The notes under the pieces: generated by a model
What the model was told of the DNA's origin: nothing
What the model saw: only the letters and a program-made list of their open reading frames with translations
Database searches by the model: none
Source of the DNA: Sodalis sp. Ffu
GTDB lineage: Bacteria > Pseudomonadota > Gammaproteobacteria > Enterobacterales > Enterobacteriaceae
DNA: 64,000 bases
NCBI GenBank assembly: GCA_024748595.1
Contig: CP072944.1
Span: forward strand, 962,001 to 1,026,000
Direction: 5' to 3'
In this document: piece by piece, positions 14,877 to 25,765 of the stretch
Layout of the letters: each line of letters opens with the position of its first letter
Numbering within the stretch: position 1 is the stretch's first letter
Position numbers and translations under genes: made by a program

Positions 14877-15821
14877 CTACAACCAATTTTTACGTTTAAA
14901 ATAAAGGTAAGGCGCCAAACCAGCCAGGATCATCAAAATTATAGCTCCTGGATAACCGAACGACCATTTCAGCTCCGGCATAAATTCAAAGTTCATACCA
15001 TAGCTGGAAGCCACCAGTGTAGGTGGTAAAAATACGACCGAGACAACCGAAAAAATTTTGATAATGCGATTTTGTTCGATGTTGATAAAACCCATCGCCG
15101 CCTGCATCAAGAAATTAACCTTCTGGAACAAGGATTCATTATGGGGCAACAAAGACTCGATGTCACGTAAGATCTCCCGCGCCTGATCCAGTTGACCTGA
15201 AGGCAAGCGCGCCTTACGCACCATAAAATTTAACGCTCGCTGGGTATCCATCAGGCATAAGCGAACCTTCCAGCCCACATCTTCCAACTCGGCAAGAGTG
15301 GAAAGAGCATTGTCACCCTCCCTACTTCCATCCATAATAACCAGGCTCAGCGCTTCCAAATCACTGTATATATTTTCTATTTCGTCAGCCAACTGCTCAA
15401 TTTTAGTCTCGAACAGATCCAGCAGCAGCTCATAGGCATTACCATCAATTAACGTCTGGCTGCGAGTACGCATCCGATAGAGACGGAATGCAGGTAATTC
15501 CCTCTCGCGCAAGGTATAGAGACGACCATCGCGGATGGTAAAGGCTACGGTGGCATTGCCAACGTGATCTTCAGCGTCGGCGTAGAAAAAAAAGGAATGA
15601 ATATGGAGACCGTCTTCATCCTCAAAAAAGCGCGCAGACGCTTCGATATCCTCTAATTCGAGACGTGTGGCCAAACTCTGACCAAGCTCGTCCTGCACAC
15701 GAACGCGCTCATCATCGCCAGGCTCGATCAGATCAATCCATACCGATCCCCGCAAGGTACCAGGCTCATCCGCGTCAAAGCGCGATAAGCGATTGTTATT
15801 CAATTGAAATGCGTTAAGCAT
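14877..15821 (-). CDS. corA: Magnesium/cobalt transporter CorA
   Basis: From ATG at 15821 the product is 314 residues (E. coli 316), starting [18 protein letters not shown] at 15848 would add nine residues with no counterpart in the family. The long acidic, helical cytoplasmic domain is followed by two membrane segments near the C-terminus, with the YGMN selectivity motif in [15 protein letters not shown] and the KRKNWL end. CorA is a pentameric Mg2+ channel of the inner membrane. A promoter at 16071-16100 and a leader of about 240 nt precede it. Confidence 0.96.
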   Translation of the reverse strand: MLNAFQLNNNRLSRFDADEPGTLRGSVWIDLIEPGDDERVRVQDELGQSLATRLELEDIEASARFFEDEDGLHIHSFFFYADAEDHVGNATVAFTIRDGRLYTLRERELPAFRLYRMRTRSQTLIDGNAYELLLDLFETKIEQLADEIENIYSDLEALSLVIMDGSREGDNALSTLAELEDVGWKVRLCLMDTQRALNFMVRKARLPSGQLDQAREILRDIESLLPHNESLFQKVNFLMQAAMGFINIEQNRIIKIFSVVSVVFLPPTLVASSYGMNFEFMPELKWSFGYPGAIILMILAGLAPYLYFKRKNWL

Positions 15822-16064
15822 ACGCCCTAGTTTCCTTAACGGTAACAAACGGGAAACGCACTAGATCATAGAAATCGAGGTGAAAAGCCACCGATGAATT
15901 TCAGACCGTCAAAGTTCCGACTCTGAACGACGCGTAATGGGAGCCGCTGACAACCACTGAGGTAGCCAGCTAGCGGAGCAGCTTTAGTGGTTGTATCTGT
16001 ACAGATTATCGAGCCAGTATCTATTGTGGGTGTACAAAGCGTAATCCTCTCATGCTAGTAATTG
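15822..16064 (-). promoter_or_regulatory. Long structured 5' leader of corA
   Basis: If transcription starts about seven bases after the -10 element at 16071-16076, corA has a leader of about 240 nt. It contains a 9-bp perfect stem (ACAACCACT at 15950-15958 pairing with AGTGGTTGT at 15986-15994) whose 27-nt loop can fold further. It also contains a ten-codon upstream ORF at 16021-16053. Its base composition is clearly more GC-rich than the decayed DNA beyond 16100. In Salmonella corA is known to have a long regulated leader with a small ORF; equivalence here is inferred. Confidence 0.5.
16021..16053 (-). CDS. Possible leader peptide in the corA 5' region
   Basis: ATG at 16053 opens MRGLRFVHPQ followed by TAG. 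It lies about 200 bases before corA and shortly after the inferred transcription start. I do not recall the Salmonella CorL sequence well enough to claim homology. No strong ribosome binding site is seen, so this may be chance. Confidence 0.25.
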   Translation of the reverse strand: MRGLRFVHPQ

Positions 16065-16070
16065 CGCGCA

Positions 16071-16100
16071 ATATTACGCCCAGAAGGAAAAGGCTGTCAA
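16071..16100 (-). promoter_or_regulatory. corA promoter (sigma-70)
   Basis: On the minus strand TTGACA (16095-16100) and TAATAT (16071-16076) are separated by 18 bases. This is the best promoter upstream of corA, and the conserved-looking leader begins immediately downstream. Confidence 0.65.
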
Positions 16101-16130
16101 TACATACAGCCGTTCAATCAATTTATAGGC

Positions 16131-16750
16131 TTTATTTAATAAAGCCAGCAATCCTCGATCCTTTCCTTCTATTATAATCTATATCTCTCCATGCTACTTG
16201 TTTGGTAATATTTTATCTAAGTGATGCATTTTTAATGCATCTAACAGCATACACACTACCTCCCCCACTTGAGTGTCCTAATGTAATAATGTCAGAAATC
16301 GAATTGCTTTTTATTCTCGTACCATGGCTATCTCCACTAAAGCGCGTCGATGATAACTGATTTTAAATCGGCCAATTTCAGGATCCTTTTAGGAAATCAA
16401 TAATTTAATTCCTTTAACTAGAACAGCCACCATGGCTACCATGCTGGTATTATAATTTGGTGGCCTTTTAATTTTTTAACATATTCTGTAAGCGTCTAAG
16501 TGCTTAAACATACGTTATATTACTCAGAAATAACAAGCCAGCCAATGATGCTATGAGTCTTGATAGCAATCGCCACTGCTTGCACTAGCCAGAGCGCTTT
16601 TCTTGACCATATGTTATAGCTTTCCATTCATTTGCATCAAAAAGATTCAGCTCATTAGCGCTGATAGCAATATGAATAATTTTACCACAAGTAGAGATTT
16701 TATCATGATATTAACGTTTTTAGCCCGTTTTTTAATGCAAATAACACTAA
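16131..16750 (-). mobile_element. IS5-family (IS903-group) relic
   Basis: GGCTTTATTTAATAAAGCC, an IS903-like end that is also nearly palindromic, lies at about 16131-16149. Inward on the minus strand, VEIAMVRE followed by FLTLL at about 16270-16345 matches the transposase C-terminus VGEAMAMVKALNRITLLGMP. HIAISANELNLFDANEWK at about 16630-16690 matches HLVIDGTGLKVFGEGEWK. The order is correct for one minus-strand copy with internal deletion and frameshifts. Confidence 0.6.
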
Positions 16751-17229
16751 AAATTTAGCCTATAAAACTTGTAATGACCAGCTGTATCAGGCAAAACTTC
16801 CAATATCAATACAGGTCTAATAAACAATTCCAGCCTCTTTAGTAAGAAATATTATTTCTAACCACTATGGATTAAATTAATATCTTAACTAAATGTCCAA
16901 GGCATATGTGATAGTGCCATGTTATTACTCATGCACAATTTTACATTGTTGCTTCGCCACAAAAATCCTTGCTATAAGAATTTTCTCCAAAAAAATTGAT
17001 GAGCTGATTAAGAATGGCAGCTTTTACCTATTCCTTCCTGAGCTAAATTATGCCTTATCGTTAAGCCAAGGAAAATATCATGACAAACGATCCCCAATAT
17101 CAGCTTCACATCGATACCAATGTGTATCATAATTCCTTTAGGTATGGTTTCTTTAAATAATTTTCCAGCATATTTTTTAACTGATAAGCATAGTTCGATA
17201 TAATTACATTACTATAGGTCAATAGATGA

Positions 17230-17700
17230 TGTCATGTGTAATCCTGCACCTACATGCTTACACCAACTACAGAGCTTGTCTGACCATGATTCTAATGATT
17301 TACATTCATCTTCAGTAGTGTCAATAGCAATGAAATGCTACCGAATGTTGTAATGATAAAACTACAATATTCACGTTTTTATACCTATTTATTAATACAG
17401 GTATCTCCTAGATAAAAAGGAATATTTATTAACTGAAAATAGATTTTATCAAAAAACTTCCAATACTCAAAAATTGCTTTTTACCATCAAATACGATGAT
17501 AATCACCATCTCCAAATATCCTACTACACACGTTTTTTTGAATGTTTATATTCTCTCATACCAAACAGACATGTTCGATCCAACCAAAACATCAGTAAAG
17601 TGCGTTTTATGAATAAGTTGTTATCATTTAATGTTTTTAAACTTCGCCCTTATTTTATAAAGAATTTTTCTAAGAAAAATTGATGAGTACCCCTTCACTA
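17230..17700 (-). mobile_element. Probable second IS5-family relic
   Basis: A minus-strand fragment near 17300-17350 reads HFIAIDTTEDE, similar to the HLVIDGTGLK region of IS903-group transposases. The stretch around 17400-17460 (AACTGAAAATAGATTTTAT) recurs in other relics at 25340 and, inverted, near 56900. Heavily decayed. Confidence 0.4.
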
Positions 17701-19090
17701 TTACAGCTTACCAAATAAGCAATATGTAATAATTATTCCGCTACGCTGCCAGTAAAGTTTATCTTAGTTTGATGAACATGCTAACTAAAATATAATTACA
17801 GGCGTTAAAATTGTATATCGCGTTTGCCCAAGGCATGCACATAAAGCCATTAAAATACCCAGACCAAACTTAATGTAATTCCTGCAATGAACCGAATTTT
17901 TTAAATAACACAGCAATAAAATGCAACGAGTGGCACCTTTATTAAAGCTACACTTGCCTACGAATTTTATCTGCACCCAAACCATACCACCAGTTGTCTG
18001 ATCTAGCCCTGGACGTCTATGCCATGGGTGCCACCATCAAAACCTAACAAACCGCCTAAACCCCTCTTAATATGCTATGGTATGCACCAACCCCGTCAAC
18101 TACTTGATGCTTCAAGATCTAAGCTGATCCAGAGTAAAATAGCCTATCAACATCACCGCTGTCGTCATTTCATGTATAGAAAAGAACAAACTTCTCTGTG
18201 CATCTCCAGTTGCGTTGAGTGAAAGATTCACTATAAGCTAGATTGACACTCATGTCGTGAGTGATAAATAAATCACCTTATTTAAAGATTCAACTACCCA
18301 GCCATCACCGATCAGCAGCATCTTTACTTATGCAGCAAACAGGACTTATAATGCAACAAACCATTTAACCATGTAGAAATCAAGAACACTAACTACACTG
18401 ACACTAAAAATGCCATTCGTAACCAATTTTGAGCATGATTCAACAACGCTATGATTTTGCACATTGACACCGCAATTTTAAACCACCATGCTGAGAACCT
18501 CATCAATCCACATATTAGATTGATGAAACGGACTATATCGTAATTAAGATAAAATCAATTGACCTGAACAACCAGCTTATATCAATACTGCGTGATGTAT
18601 TGACGCGTGTGCAGAATGTTTCTTCAAAACGATTGAGCACCATGTGCTTTCGTATCGAGCAAATGAACAGCAAGCTATAATTGCTTAAAATCGGGTATTA
18701 ACAATTTTATCGAGATAAATACTGATAAAATTGTAAACTGTTAATTGTTTTTATGTTAAAAAATAATAAGTTGATTAGAGCAAAGTAAGATTTCTACACA
18801 GCTATGACAAACGAAGAATTCTACTAGATTATACTTAATAGGTTATTTTGTTATAGCAGCCCTAATTTAAGTAGTTCCAAAAAGTAAAAAATGAAAGCCG
18901 AGTTATTGGTAAAACACATCTTCAAATAGAATAACAAAAACCTGAATTCATTGCATATTCTATCACTCCTTTAATGTTATTCGCTTTCATTGCATATCAT
19001 GGTTATTAAATGAGTGCGCATACATAGAATAAACAAACAATGCGCCAGAAAAGCCATCGCGTATACTGGATAAAACGAGGACAAAAGATT

Positions 19091-19831
19091 ATGACACATA
19101 TTGATTCGATACCTCCGACTTCATTGGCAACAACCTCCTATTTTTTTGATCTTGACGGCACTCTAGCCAATATTGAAAAACTTCCAAAACAAGTAGCAAT
19201 TCCGAAAAATATTATACAAGCTTTATGTCAGCTTTCTGACGTAGCTAATGGGGCTATGGCATTAATTTCCGGTCGACCAATTGCTGAATTAGATACATTG
19301 AGTGCACCATTACATGGACCTGTATCCGGCATACATGGAGCTGAACGGCGAGATGCTAATAACGTTCTCCACCGCAAAATATTGCCAAAATCGCTATCTG
19401 CTTTGATCTCCAAGGAACTAAATCAGACGATTACCGCTTTTAGCGACTGTTATGTCGAAGATAAGGGGATGGCTTTTGCCTTGCACTACCGTCAAGATAA
19501 ACGGTCTAAAGCTCATATACTGGCGTTTGCTCAACATTTTATAAAGCGTTACCCACAATTGGTATTGCAACCTGGCAAGTGCATAGTAGAACTTAAACCA
19601 GCCGGGGTGGATAAAGGTACGGCGATAAGGACCTTTATGCATGAAGCACCATTTGCCGGTCGTACTCCGTTATTCATCGGCGATGACCTCACCGATGAAG
19701 CAGGCTTTCAGCAAGTAAATGCCTTACAGGGAATATCAATTAAAGTTGGACCCGGAAGCACCATTGCACGTTATCATTTGGAAGATGTAAGTCAAGTACA
19801 CCAGTGGTTAAAAGAACTAGCAAAACAATAA
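19091..19831 (+). CDS. otsB: Trehalose-6-phosphate phosphatase
   Basis: From ATG at 19091 the product is 246 residues. The HAD motif DLDGTLA is intact near residue 22 (FFDLDGTL), with SGRP, GMAFALHYRQ and a GDDLTDE motif near the C-terminus that binds Mg2+. It dephosphorylates trehalose-6-phosphate to trehalose. An upstream ATG at 19040 would add 17 residues with no family counterpart. otsA follows after 19 bases, the E. coli otsBA order. Retention suggests a need for osmotic or desiccation protection. Confidence 0.93.
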   Translation: MTHIDSIPPTSLATTSYFFDLDGTLANIEKLPKQVAIPKNIIQALCQLSDVANGAMALISGRPIAELDTLSAPLHGPVSGIHGAERRDANNVLHRKILPKSLSALISKELNQTITAFSDCYVEDKGMAFALHYRQDKRSKAHILAFAQHFIKRYPQLVLQPGKCIVELKPAGVDKGTAIRTFMHEAPFAGRTPLFIGDDLTDEAGFQQVNALQGISIKVGPGSTIARYHLEDVSQVHQWLKELAKQ

Positions 19832-19850
19832 ATTAGGTTGGGGAGGAGTT

Positions 19851-21224
19851 ATGAGTCGCCTAGTAGTAGTTTCAAATCGGATAGCGTCTATTGATAGCAA
19901 AAAAGAAAGTGCTGGCGGTCTCGCTGTAGGAATTATGGATTCCCTAAAAGATCAAGGCGGTTTATGGTTTGGCTGGAATGGTAAAATAAGCGAAAAAGAT
20001 GAACCTATAGAAAAAAACCAGAAAGATAATATTACCTTTGCTGCCTTTAGTTTAAAACAAAGCGAATATGACCAATATTATTTACATTTTTCCAATACAG
20101 TCATCTGGCCTGCCTTTCATTACCGTCTAGATTTAGTCCAATATCAACGTGAAGATTATGACGGTTATTGTCGTGTAAACCAAATGCTGGCAGAGCGTCT
20201 CAAGCCGCTCGTTGCTGAAGATGATATTTTATGGATCCATGATTATCATTTATTACCATTTTCCGCCGCTTGCAGAAAATTAGGCATGAAAAATCGCATC
20301 GGTTTCTTCCTACACATTCCCCTTCCAACGTCAGAAATTTTTAATGCTTTGCCGCCACGTAAAGAGCTTTTAGAAAAATTATGCAAATATGATTTATTAG
20401 GCTTCCAGGCTGAAAGTGATCGTCAAGCTTTTCTCGACAACCTCGCGTTAGTGACCACAGTGGAAGATCTAGATACTAATCGAGTAAAAGCCTATGGCAA
20501 AGCAGTTACGTCACGTGTTTATCCTATTGGCATTGAACCGAAAAGTATCCGCTGTTTAGCTGAAGGGCCACTACCACCTAAACTTGCTCACCTTCGTGAT
20601 AAAATGAACGGTCAGCTGATTATCAGTGTTGATCGTCTCGATTACTCCAAAGGATTGCCAGAGCGTTTTCAAGCTTATGAAACATTACTGGAAAACTATC
20701 CGCAGCATCGCGGTAATATCCGTTACTTCCAGATTGCTCCAACTTCCCGAGAGGATGTGCAAGCTTATCAGCATATACGCCATGAGCTAGAAACTGAAGC
20801 TGGACGCATTAATGGTCATTTCTCAACTCTAGAATGGACTCCATTGTTTTATCTTAATCAGCACTATGAACGCAGTTTGTTAATGAAAATTTTCCGCCAC
20901 TGTGAAGTAGGTTTGGTAACGCCGCTGCGCGATGGAATGAATTTGGTAGCCAAAGAATATGTCGCTTCACAAAATCCCGCCGATCCAGGGGTGTTAATCC
21001 TTTCCCACTTTGCCGGCGCGGCCAACGAATTAACTTCGGCATTGCTGGTCAACCCTTATGATCGCGACGGGGTAGCCTCCGCGCTGAATAAAGCTCTAAA
21101 CATGCCGCTTCCAGAGCGAAAACGCCGTTATCAAGAGATGATGGCAGTCATCAATAAAAATGATATTGTGCACTGGCGACAATCATTTTTGACCGATTTG
21201 AAAAAAATTTCGTCCAATAAATAG
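19851..21224 (+). CDS. otsA: Trehalose-6-phosphate synthase
   Basis: The 457-residue product (E. coli 474) starts MSRLVVVSNRIASID behind a strong GGGGAGGAG ribosome binding site. GT20 family residues are visible: VVSNRIA (Arg9), SAGGLAVG, the WPAFHY and WIHDYHLL segments, DRLDYSKGLPERF (phosphate-binding Arg and Lys) and LRDGMNLVAKEY. It makes trehalose-6-phosphate from UDP-glucose and glucose-6-phosphate. The C-terminus is about 15 residues shorter than in E. coli, beyond the catalytic core. It is co-transcribed with otsB. Confidence 0.95.
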   Translation: MSRLVVVSNRIASIDSKKESAGGLAVGIMDSLKDQGGLWFGWNGKISEKDEPIEKNQKDNITFAAFSLKQSEYDQYYLHFSNTVIWPAFHYRLDLVQYQREDYDGYCRVNQMLAERLKPLVAEDDILWIHDYHLLPFSAACRKLGMKNRIGFFLHIPLPTSEIFNALPPRKELLEKLCKYDLLGFQAESDRQAFLDNLALVTTVEDLDTNRVKAYGKAVTSRVYPIGIEPKSIRCLAEGPLPPKLAHLRDKMNGQLIISVDRLDYSKGLPERFQAYETLLENYPQHRGNIRYFQIAPTSREDVQAYQHIRHELETEAGRINGHFSTLEWTPLFYLNQHYERSLLMKIFRHCEVGLVTPLRDGMNLVAKEYVASQNPADPGVLILSHFAGAANELTSALLVNPYDRDGVASALNKALNMPLPERKRRYQEMMAVINKNDIVHWRQSFLTDLKKISSNK

Positions 21225-21384
21225 CATTAATGGACTAAAATAAACTGCTAATATCGTTATGCATCTACGTCCAATGTTTTACTAGCTTTTCTTTATCAAA
21301 AGTTGGTGAGGGGTAGGCTCGGTAAATACAGTAAAGGGAGAGTGACACCCAACAAGCCACGTTTTGTGACAACTAATTCGTGAA

Positions 21385-21816
21385 GTTTTTAAATAAATTT
21401 AACTGTTGCAGAGGCTATCCTTGATTTAAAGATATTCAAACCACCCGTTTGGCAACAATACATAACTGATTTGTTGCTTAAGCGTTTAGGTTATTTTATT
21501 CAAGATGCTTACTATCACCATGACTTTCCTTACCTGTGCATTGTAATATCATAACGTCATGATTTACCGAATTGAAGTAACAGTATCTCCAATGAGCCTT
21601 GATGGAAAACTATCTTTTCTTTCGGTGTTTTAATTTTAAGTCAATAGCCTATCTTGGCTCACATGCAGGCTCTATCGTTGGTCGCTTTCTTTAATTTTCC
21701 GACATGTTTATGTTTCCAAATCGTCCATTTTGCTTGCTCCATCCGTTACATAATCAGTGATTAAGTTTTGATTTCATTTATCATGGTTATGATCGTCAGA
21801 TGGTTTTTACGTCAAT
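21385..21816 (-). mobile_element. IS5-family relic, minus-strand copy
   Basis: Right-type end sequence (inverted AAATAAATTTAAC) lies near 21388-21402. Segment 21663-21816 is the inverted counterpart of the transposase segment in the neighbouring plus-strand copy, so it encodes the same transposase fragment on the minus strand. Confidence 0.6.
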
Positions 21817-22375
21817 ATGAGTAATTTTGTTATAACGGACAGATATCAGTTGAGATATCCAACCAAAACGTCAATGAGCTGCGTTGAAAAGGACTTATTG
21901 TAGCGCGACAAATTAGCAACTTTGTTAAATAAAGCTGATTTTCTAAATGTAATGCATTGCAAAGATCACCAACTTTTCCAAAAAATCTCTCCATAAGGCA
22001 TAACAAAAATGTACGTCACTAATCGGATGCATAACTCATCAAACACATCTCACTGAAGCATGCTGGGATATGTAGAATCACAATTCTAAAAATTTTATAA
22101 CTCCATGTTTTAGTTAATGCTAAGTTTTAAAATTACTCATAATTGTTATTGCTACTGGACTAAAAATTTTTGCGAAAATGTATGTGCAAATCAGAATATA
22201 CGGTCAGAAGAAGCTCGCCTAATTGACGTAAAAACTATCTGACGATCATAACCATGATAAACGAAATCAAAACCTAATCACTGATTATGTAACGGATGGA
22301 CCAAACAAAATGGACGATTTGGAAACATAAACATGTCGGAAAATTAAAGAAAGCGACCAACGATAGAGCCTGCAT
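21663..22375. repeat. 154-bp inverted repeat, arms 21663-21816 and 22222-22375
   Basis: By direct comparison the reverse complement of 22222-22375 matches 21663-21816 with five mismatches in 154 positions (about 97%) and no gaps. The arms are separated by 405 bases. Both arms are fragments of the same IS5-family transposase. Confidence 0.95.
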
Positions 22376-22440
22376 TAGAAGATTGCTGACTAAAAACATA
22401 AGACCGCTTATAACTGCCCACAAGAAGCCTCCAACTAACT
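21919..22440 (+). mobile_element. IS5-family (IS903-group) relic, plus-strand copy
   Basis: A left end AACTTTGTTAAATAAAGCTGA lies at about 21919-21938. Downstream, ATGLKIFAKMYVQIRIYG (about 22150-22205) matches GTGLKVFGEGEWKVRQHG. GKLKKATNDRACI and RRLLTKNIRPLITAHKKP (about 22335-22430) match RKIREASADGAY and HDALLRKKIKPLIPPRSG. Several frameshifts and stops lie between, so it is dead. Confidence 0.7.
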
Positions 22441-22656
22441 AAAATAATAGTACTGATAAAAACCAATCAACTGACCAATCAATATTTTATAAAACTCAGG
22501 TAAGAAAACTATGACCATAAAACGCACATTAAATAATAAATTCTATTAAATTAAAAAACCACTATAATCTTTGCCAACGGATGCCGATCAAAACATCAAA
22601 ATTTTGCATGAAAATTATCATAATAGATAAGAACTTAAACTACATTACCTAATTTA

Positions 22657-23472
22657 CTACGTTTGCCCAGAGCACAATTGTTCCAGCACCGATAGAATTG
22701 GAGGTAATACACCGTGCCAAAGCAGGAAAGCATAGGCGGCCTGCCCCACCAACATCCCCAATCCACCAGCACAACGCTTTGCTCCCTGCTGCCGACACCA
22801 AGATATAAAAGGTGTGTCACCGTCTTGATAAAACATATCATAACAGCTAACCGCCGGCGTTATCAAAGATCCCTGCAGCGCCGGTGCCTTTCCATGCACA
22901 CCAAGACTTGTAGCGTTGATAATCAAATCATAATCAGCACTCGCCAGCTTATCCAGGGGTACAGCGCTTATATCTCCCAAATGACGATAAAAGCTAACTA
23001 ACTCTTGAGCGCGTGAAAAAGTTCGGTTGGTCAATACCAACCGGCAGCCAAAAGATAATAGCGGCAAAATCACCCCACGCGCGGCGCCACCAGCTCCCAC
23101 TATCAATACCCGGTTTTCCTGGAATAGTAGATCAAGGCGCTGCAAATCACTGATCAAACCGATACCATCAGTATTATCACCCAATAACGAACCATCCGGA
23201 TACTTCTTCACCGTATTAACTGCACGAGACATCACAGCCCGTTCGGTAAGATGATCGCACAAAGCAAAAGCACGTTCTTTAAACGGCATGGTAATGTTTG
23301 CGCCCAAACCACCAGTGTTGAAAAATTGCCGCAGCATTTGCTCGAAATTTTCTAGCGACGTCAGCACCTGAGCATAGGAGTGAGAAATACCGGTCTCGGC
23401 TGCGAAAAGAGCATGAATTTGAGGTGATCTACTATGTTTTATCGGGTTACCGAAAACGGCAAAATTATCCAT
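22657..23472 (-). CDS. aroE: Shikimate dehydrogenase (NADP+)
   Basis: From ATG at 23472 the product is 271 residues, starting [20 protein letters not shown], against METYAVFGNPIAHSKSP in E. coli. ATG at 23478 is in frame but is only three bases from the GGAG site; the inner ATG has proper spacing. Catalytic Lys ([10 protein letters not shown]) and Asp (GDNTDGIGL) are present, as is the NADP-binding GAGGAARG motif. It reduces 3-dehydroshikimate in the chorismate pathway, which many nutritional symbionts keep for aromatic amino acids. tsaC lies just upstream, as in E. coli. Confidence 0.96.
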   Translation of the reverse strand: MDNFAVFGNPIKHSRSPQIHALFAAETGISHSYAQVLTSLENFEQMLRQFFNTGGLGANITMPFKERAFALCDHLTERAVMSRAVNTVKKYPDGSLLGDNTDGIGLISDLQRLDLLFQENRVLIVGAGGAARGVILPLLSFGCRLVLTNRTFSRAQELVSFYRHLGDISAVPLDKLASADYDLIINATSLGVHGKAPALQGSLITPAVSCYDMFYQDGDTPFISWCRQQGAKRCAGGLGMLVGQAAYAFLLWHGVLPPILSVLEQLCSGQT

Positions 23473-23496
23473 GGACATGGCTCCGATTGTAAGTAA

Positions 23497-24063
23497 TTAG
23501 CCCTGACGAATTAATGCTCCGCTCAAAGCATTGCGTATTTCTGAGGGATTAAGTCGGCCTTCCACCGCTTCATACATTATCGGGAAAGCAGCACCCCATT
23601 GCTCACGTATTTCACTAGCTCTCCGCGCTGGTGGCTGTCCGGACAAGTTAGCGCTGGTGGAAACTAGAGGCTTTCCGAAAGCCAAGCAGAGGCGCTGAAC
23701 CGGTTCGAAACTACTGATGCGCACCGCCAAAGAAGAAAATTGTCCCGTCAACCAGTGCGATGTCGTAGCACGCACTGGTAACACCCAGGTGACCGGATCA
23801 GGACCGCGGGCAAAAATGCATGCACGCTGGCTATCATCCAACTGGCTATCATCAATATACTTAACTAATTGCGCATAATGGGCAGCAATAAGAATCAAAC
23901 CTTTATGCCACGGGCGCTGTTTTAACGTTAACAGTGCCTGTATCGCGCTTTCGCTATCCGGATCGCATCCCAGCCCAAAAACCGCCTCCGTAGGATAGGC
24001 GATAATCTGTTGCTGACGTAGAGCCGAAACCAAATTAACAAAATTCAAAAAAGGTTCATTCAT
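23497..24063 (-). CDS. tsaC: Threonylcarbamoyl-AMP synthase (YrdC/Sua5 family)
   Basis: The 188-residue product (E. coli 190) carries [30 protein letters not shown] and the [11 protein letters not shown] motif. It makes threonylcarbamoyl-AMP from threonine, bicarbonate and ATP, the first step of t6A37 modification of ANN-decoding tRNAs. It lies 24 bases upstream of aroE in the same unit. A short internal near-duplication gives DDSQLDDSQ. The family's SRWPGPVT is SRGPDPVT-like here (ARGPDPVT), a change near the nucleotide site whose effect is unknown. Confidence 0.94.
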   Translation of the reverse strand: MNEPFLNFVNLVSALRQQQIIAYPTEAVFGLGCDPDSESAIQALLTLKQRPWHKGLILIAAHYAQLVKYIDDSQLDDSQRACIFARGPDPVTWVLPVRATTSHWLTGQFSSLAVRISSFEPVQRLCLAFGKPLVSTSANLSGQPPARRASEIREQWGAAFPIMYEAVEGRLNPSEIRNALSGALIRQG

Positions 24064-25765
24064 TATTATTTTACGTTATTACTAAGTATCTAATCTAATA
24101 TCGACGAAAAACAAATTTACGCCTTAATGATAACATCTTATCCATCAGCAATAAAAATGGTAATATTCACATTTACCTATCACCATTTTAAAATTTAGCA
24201 CATAATTGCAGGCAAGATATTGTTCGTAAACATAAAAACTTTTCTTACACGCTTTAAAACAATATTAAAATTCAATATTGACAATAGACACTACCATGAC
24301 CTGCAACCCCATTCAATTTTAGGCCAGGTATGTTACTGACACCATTTCTCGAATAGCACAACTGAGAAACGCAATGCCGTGAAGTACTTACTAAACTGTT
24401 ACTGTCCAACGGACTGTATAATACTGGTTACAATGCAGATATAGTTACCTAATCCTGCAGAGGATAATACCAGTATAGTACGATCGCTGCCCTAATCAAG
24501 CGTCACTCACGATACCATTTTACATGCCAAGCACCTAGCTTTAACTACATTTATATCTAATGATCTATACCAGCTGACACAAGAATAACTTGGACATTTC
24601 CGCCGTCTCATAAATTAGACGTCACGTTAATAACCTAACTTGGAAGCTCAAGTACACGATCCTGCAATCGTGTTTGAACTACCCACCTAAGGAAAAATAC
24701 TTATTTAACGCATCAAAGTTGTGAATTTTACGCAAGGAACAGGAACAGGAAAAATAGCATCTCATCACCTACAGTATATTTCATCGACGCTGTTTCTTAA
24801 CTTACGGAGGTAAGGTAACATGCACGCCCTGTCTTATCGTGAGTGCCAGATTGTCTTAATTTTAAAGATTCGACAACGGAGCACCCTATCACCATGAATA
24901 GATCCAAGCATGATAATGTCGATGCCAACTACATCTTAATCAGACTACTATCTGTAAGTTACGTCAAGAACATCGTAGAGCATACCCACCATTCGTCGCT
25001 AGTATGGCTTGTGAAATAATATTCAACAATGATAAGCTATTTATTTTAATGCTTGATTATTACATTAACTCATATCATCTGGCAATCATCAAACCTAATT
25101 GCATTATTACTTAGCAGTAATACTTTTTCAGCATGTTTTAACGAGAGTAGATAGAGCTTTGGCATCGTTACATTAATTCAGCAATAAGTCAAAAAACTGA
25201 TGATGTCATATATCGTTACCACGTACTACTTGCGCCAACTCTGGCACCTTTAATCTAACAGTATCTAGATCATATATAGGTCCAATATGAATAATGTTGC
25301 CTTATGTTAAGGTTTTTCTCATAACGATACTCACTGCCATTTATTGAGGAATATTCACTAACTGAAAATAGAATATATAAAACTTTGTAATGCTCGTAAC
25401 ACATCAAAAAAATGATTGATTTTAATAATCGCAATACAACTGTGATCACTATCTCTATAAACACGATCTTTTGAGCAATTGTATTAGCTCATACAAGAAC
25501 AATAGCTGAGATATCCAACTAAAATTACATGATCTGCGTTCCATGAAACACTATTATCGCACCATCAATTAGTAATTTTAAACTTCGTCCTTTTTATTAA
25601 AAATAGCTTAAACGATCCGTAATAAAAGAATGCAATAACTAAATTTATTTAAAAATTAGTATCTATCAAAATAACAAATTTCACTAAAAATAAGTATATA
25701 TAAAATAAAGATTCGCTTACCAGGTAAAATTATTAAATAAATATAGAATATTTATAATGATCTTA
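24064..25765. other. Gene-free region between tsaC and fmt
   Basis: In E. coli yrdD, smg and dprA lie upstream of tsaC and rsmB and trkA lie downstream of fmt; none is recognisable here. The segment 24064-25130 has no supported feature. A small open stretch with a GGAGG site near 24820 gives only 25 codons and no family. From 25150 on it is an IS5-family relic. Confidence 0.45.
25150..25660 (-). mobile_element. Probable IS5-family relic
   Basis: The minus strand reads GNIIHIGPIYDLDTVRLKV near 25210-25290, then CNDAKALSTLVKTC near 25140-25180. The latter aligns with the IS903-group segment TTDAQALPGLINQTHRKI. AACTGAAAATAGA at about 25355-25370 is shared with the relic at 17400-17460. A degenerate end AATTTATTTAAAAATTAG lies near 25640-25660. 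Confidence 0.45.

Larger units (their letters stand above)
16101..19090. other. 3-kb gene-free region with IS5-family relics
   Basis: Between the corA promoter and otsB no intact gene is seen. Two relics of one IS5-family element are described separately (16131-16750 and 17230-17700). Open stretches at 16893-17132 and 18019-18222 have no recognisable family. The remainder to 19090 is AT-rich with no structured feature. Confidence 0.5.
21225..22656. other. Gene-free region between otsA and aroE, built from two head-to-head IS relics
   Basis: No intact gene is seen. Most of the stretch is explained by two IS5-family relics in opposite orientation (21385-21816 and 21919-22440) that share a 154-bp inverted repeat. 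The 200 bases before the aroE stop codon are AT-rich and unremarkable. Confidence 0.6.

Noticed and set aside
18019-18222. 67-codon plus-strand ORF
   Set aside because: Proline- and histidine-rich chance composition, no family, and located in an IS graveyard.
24820-24895. Short ORF behind a good GGAGG site between tsaC and fmt
   Set aside because: Only 25 codons with no recognisable product.
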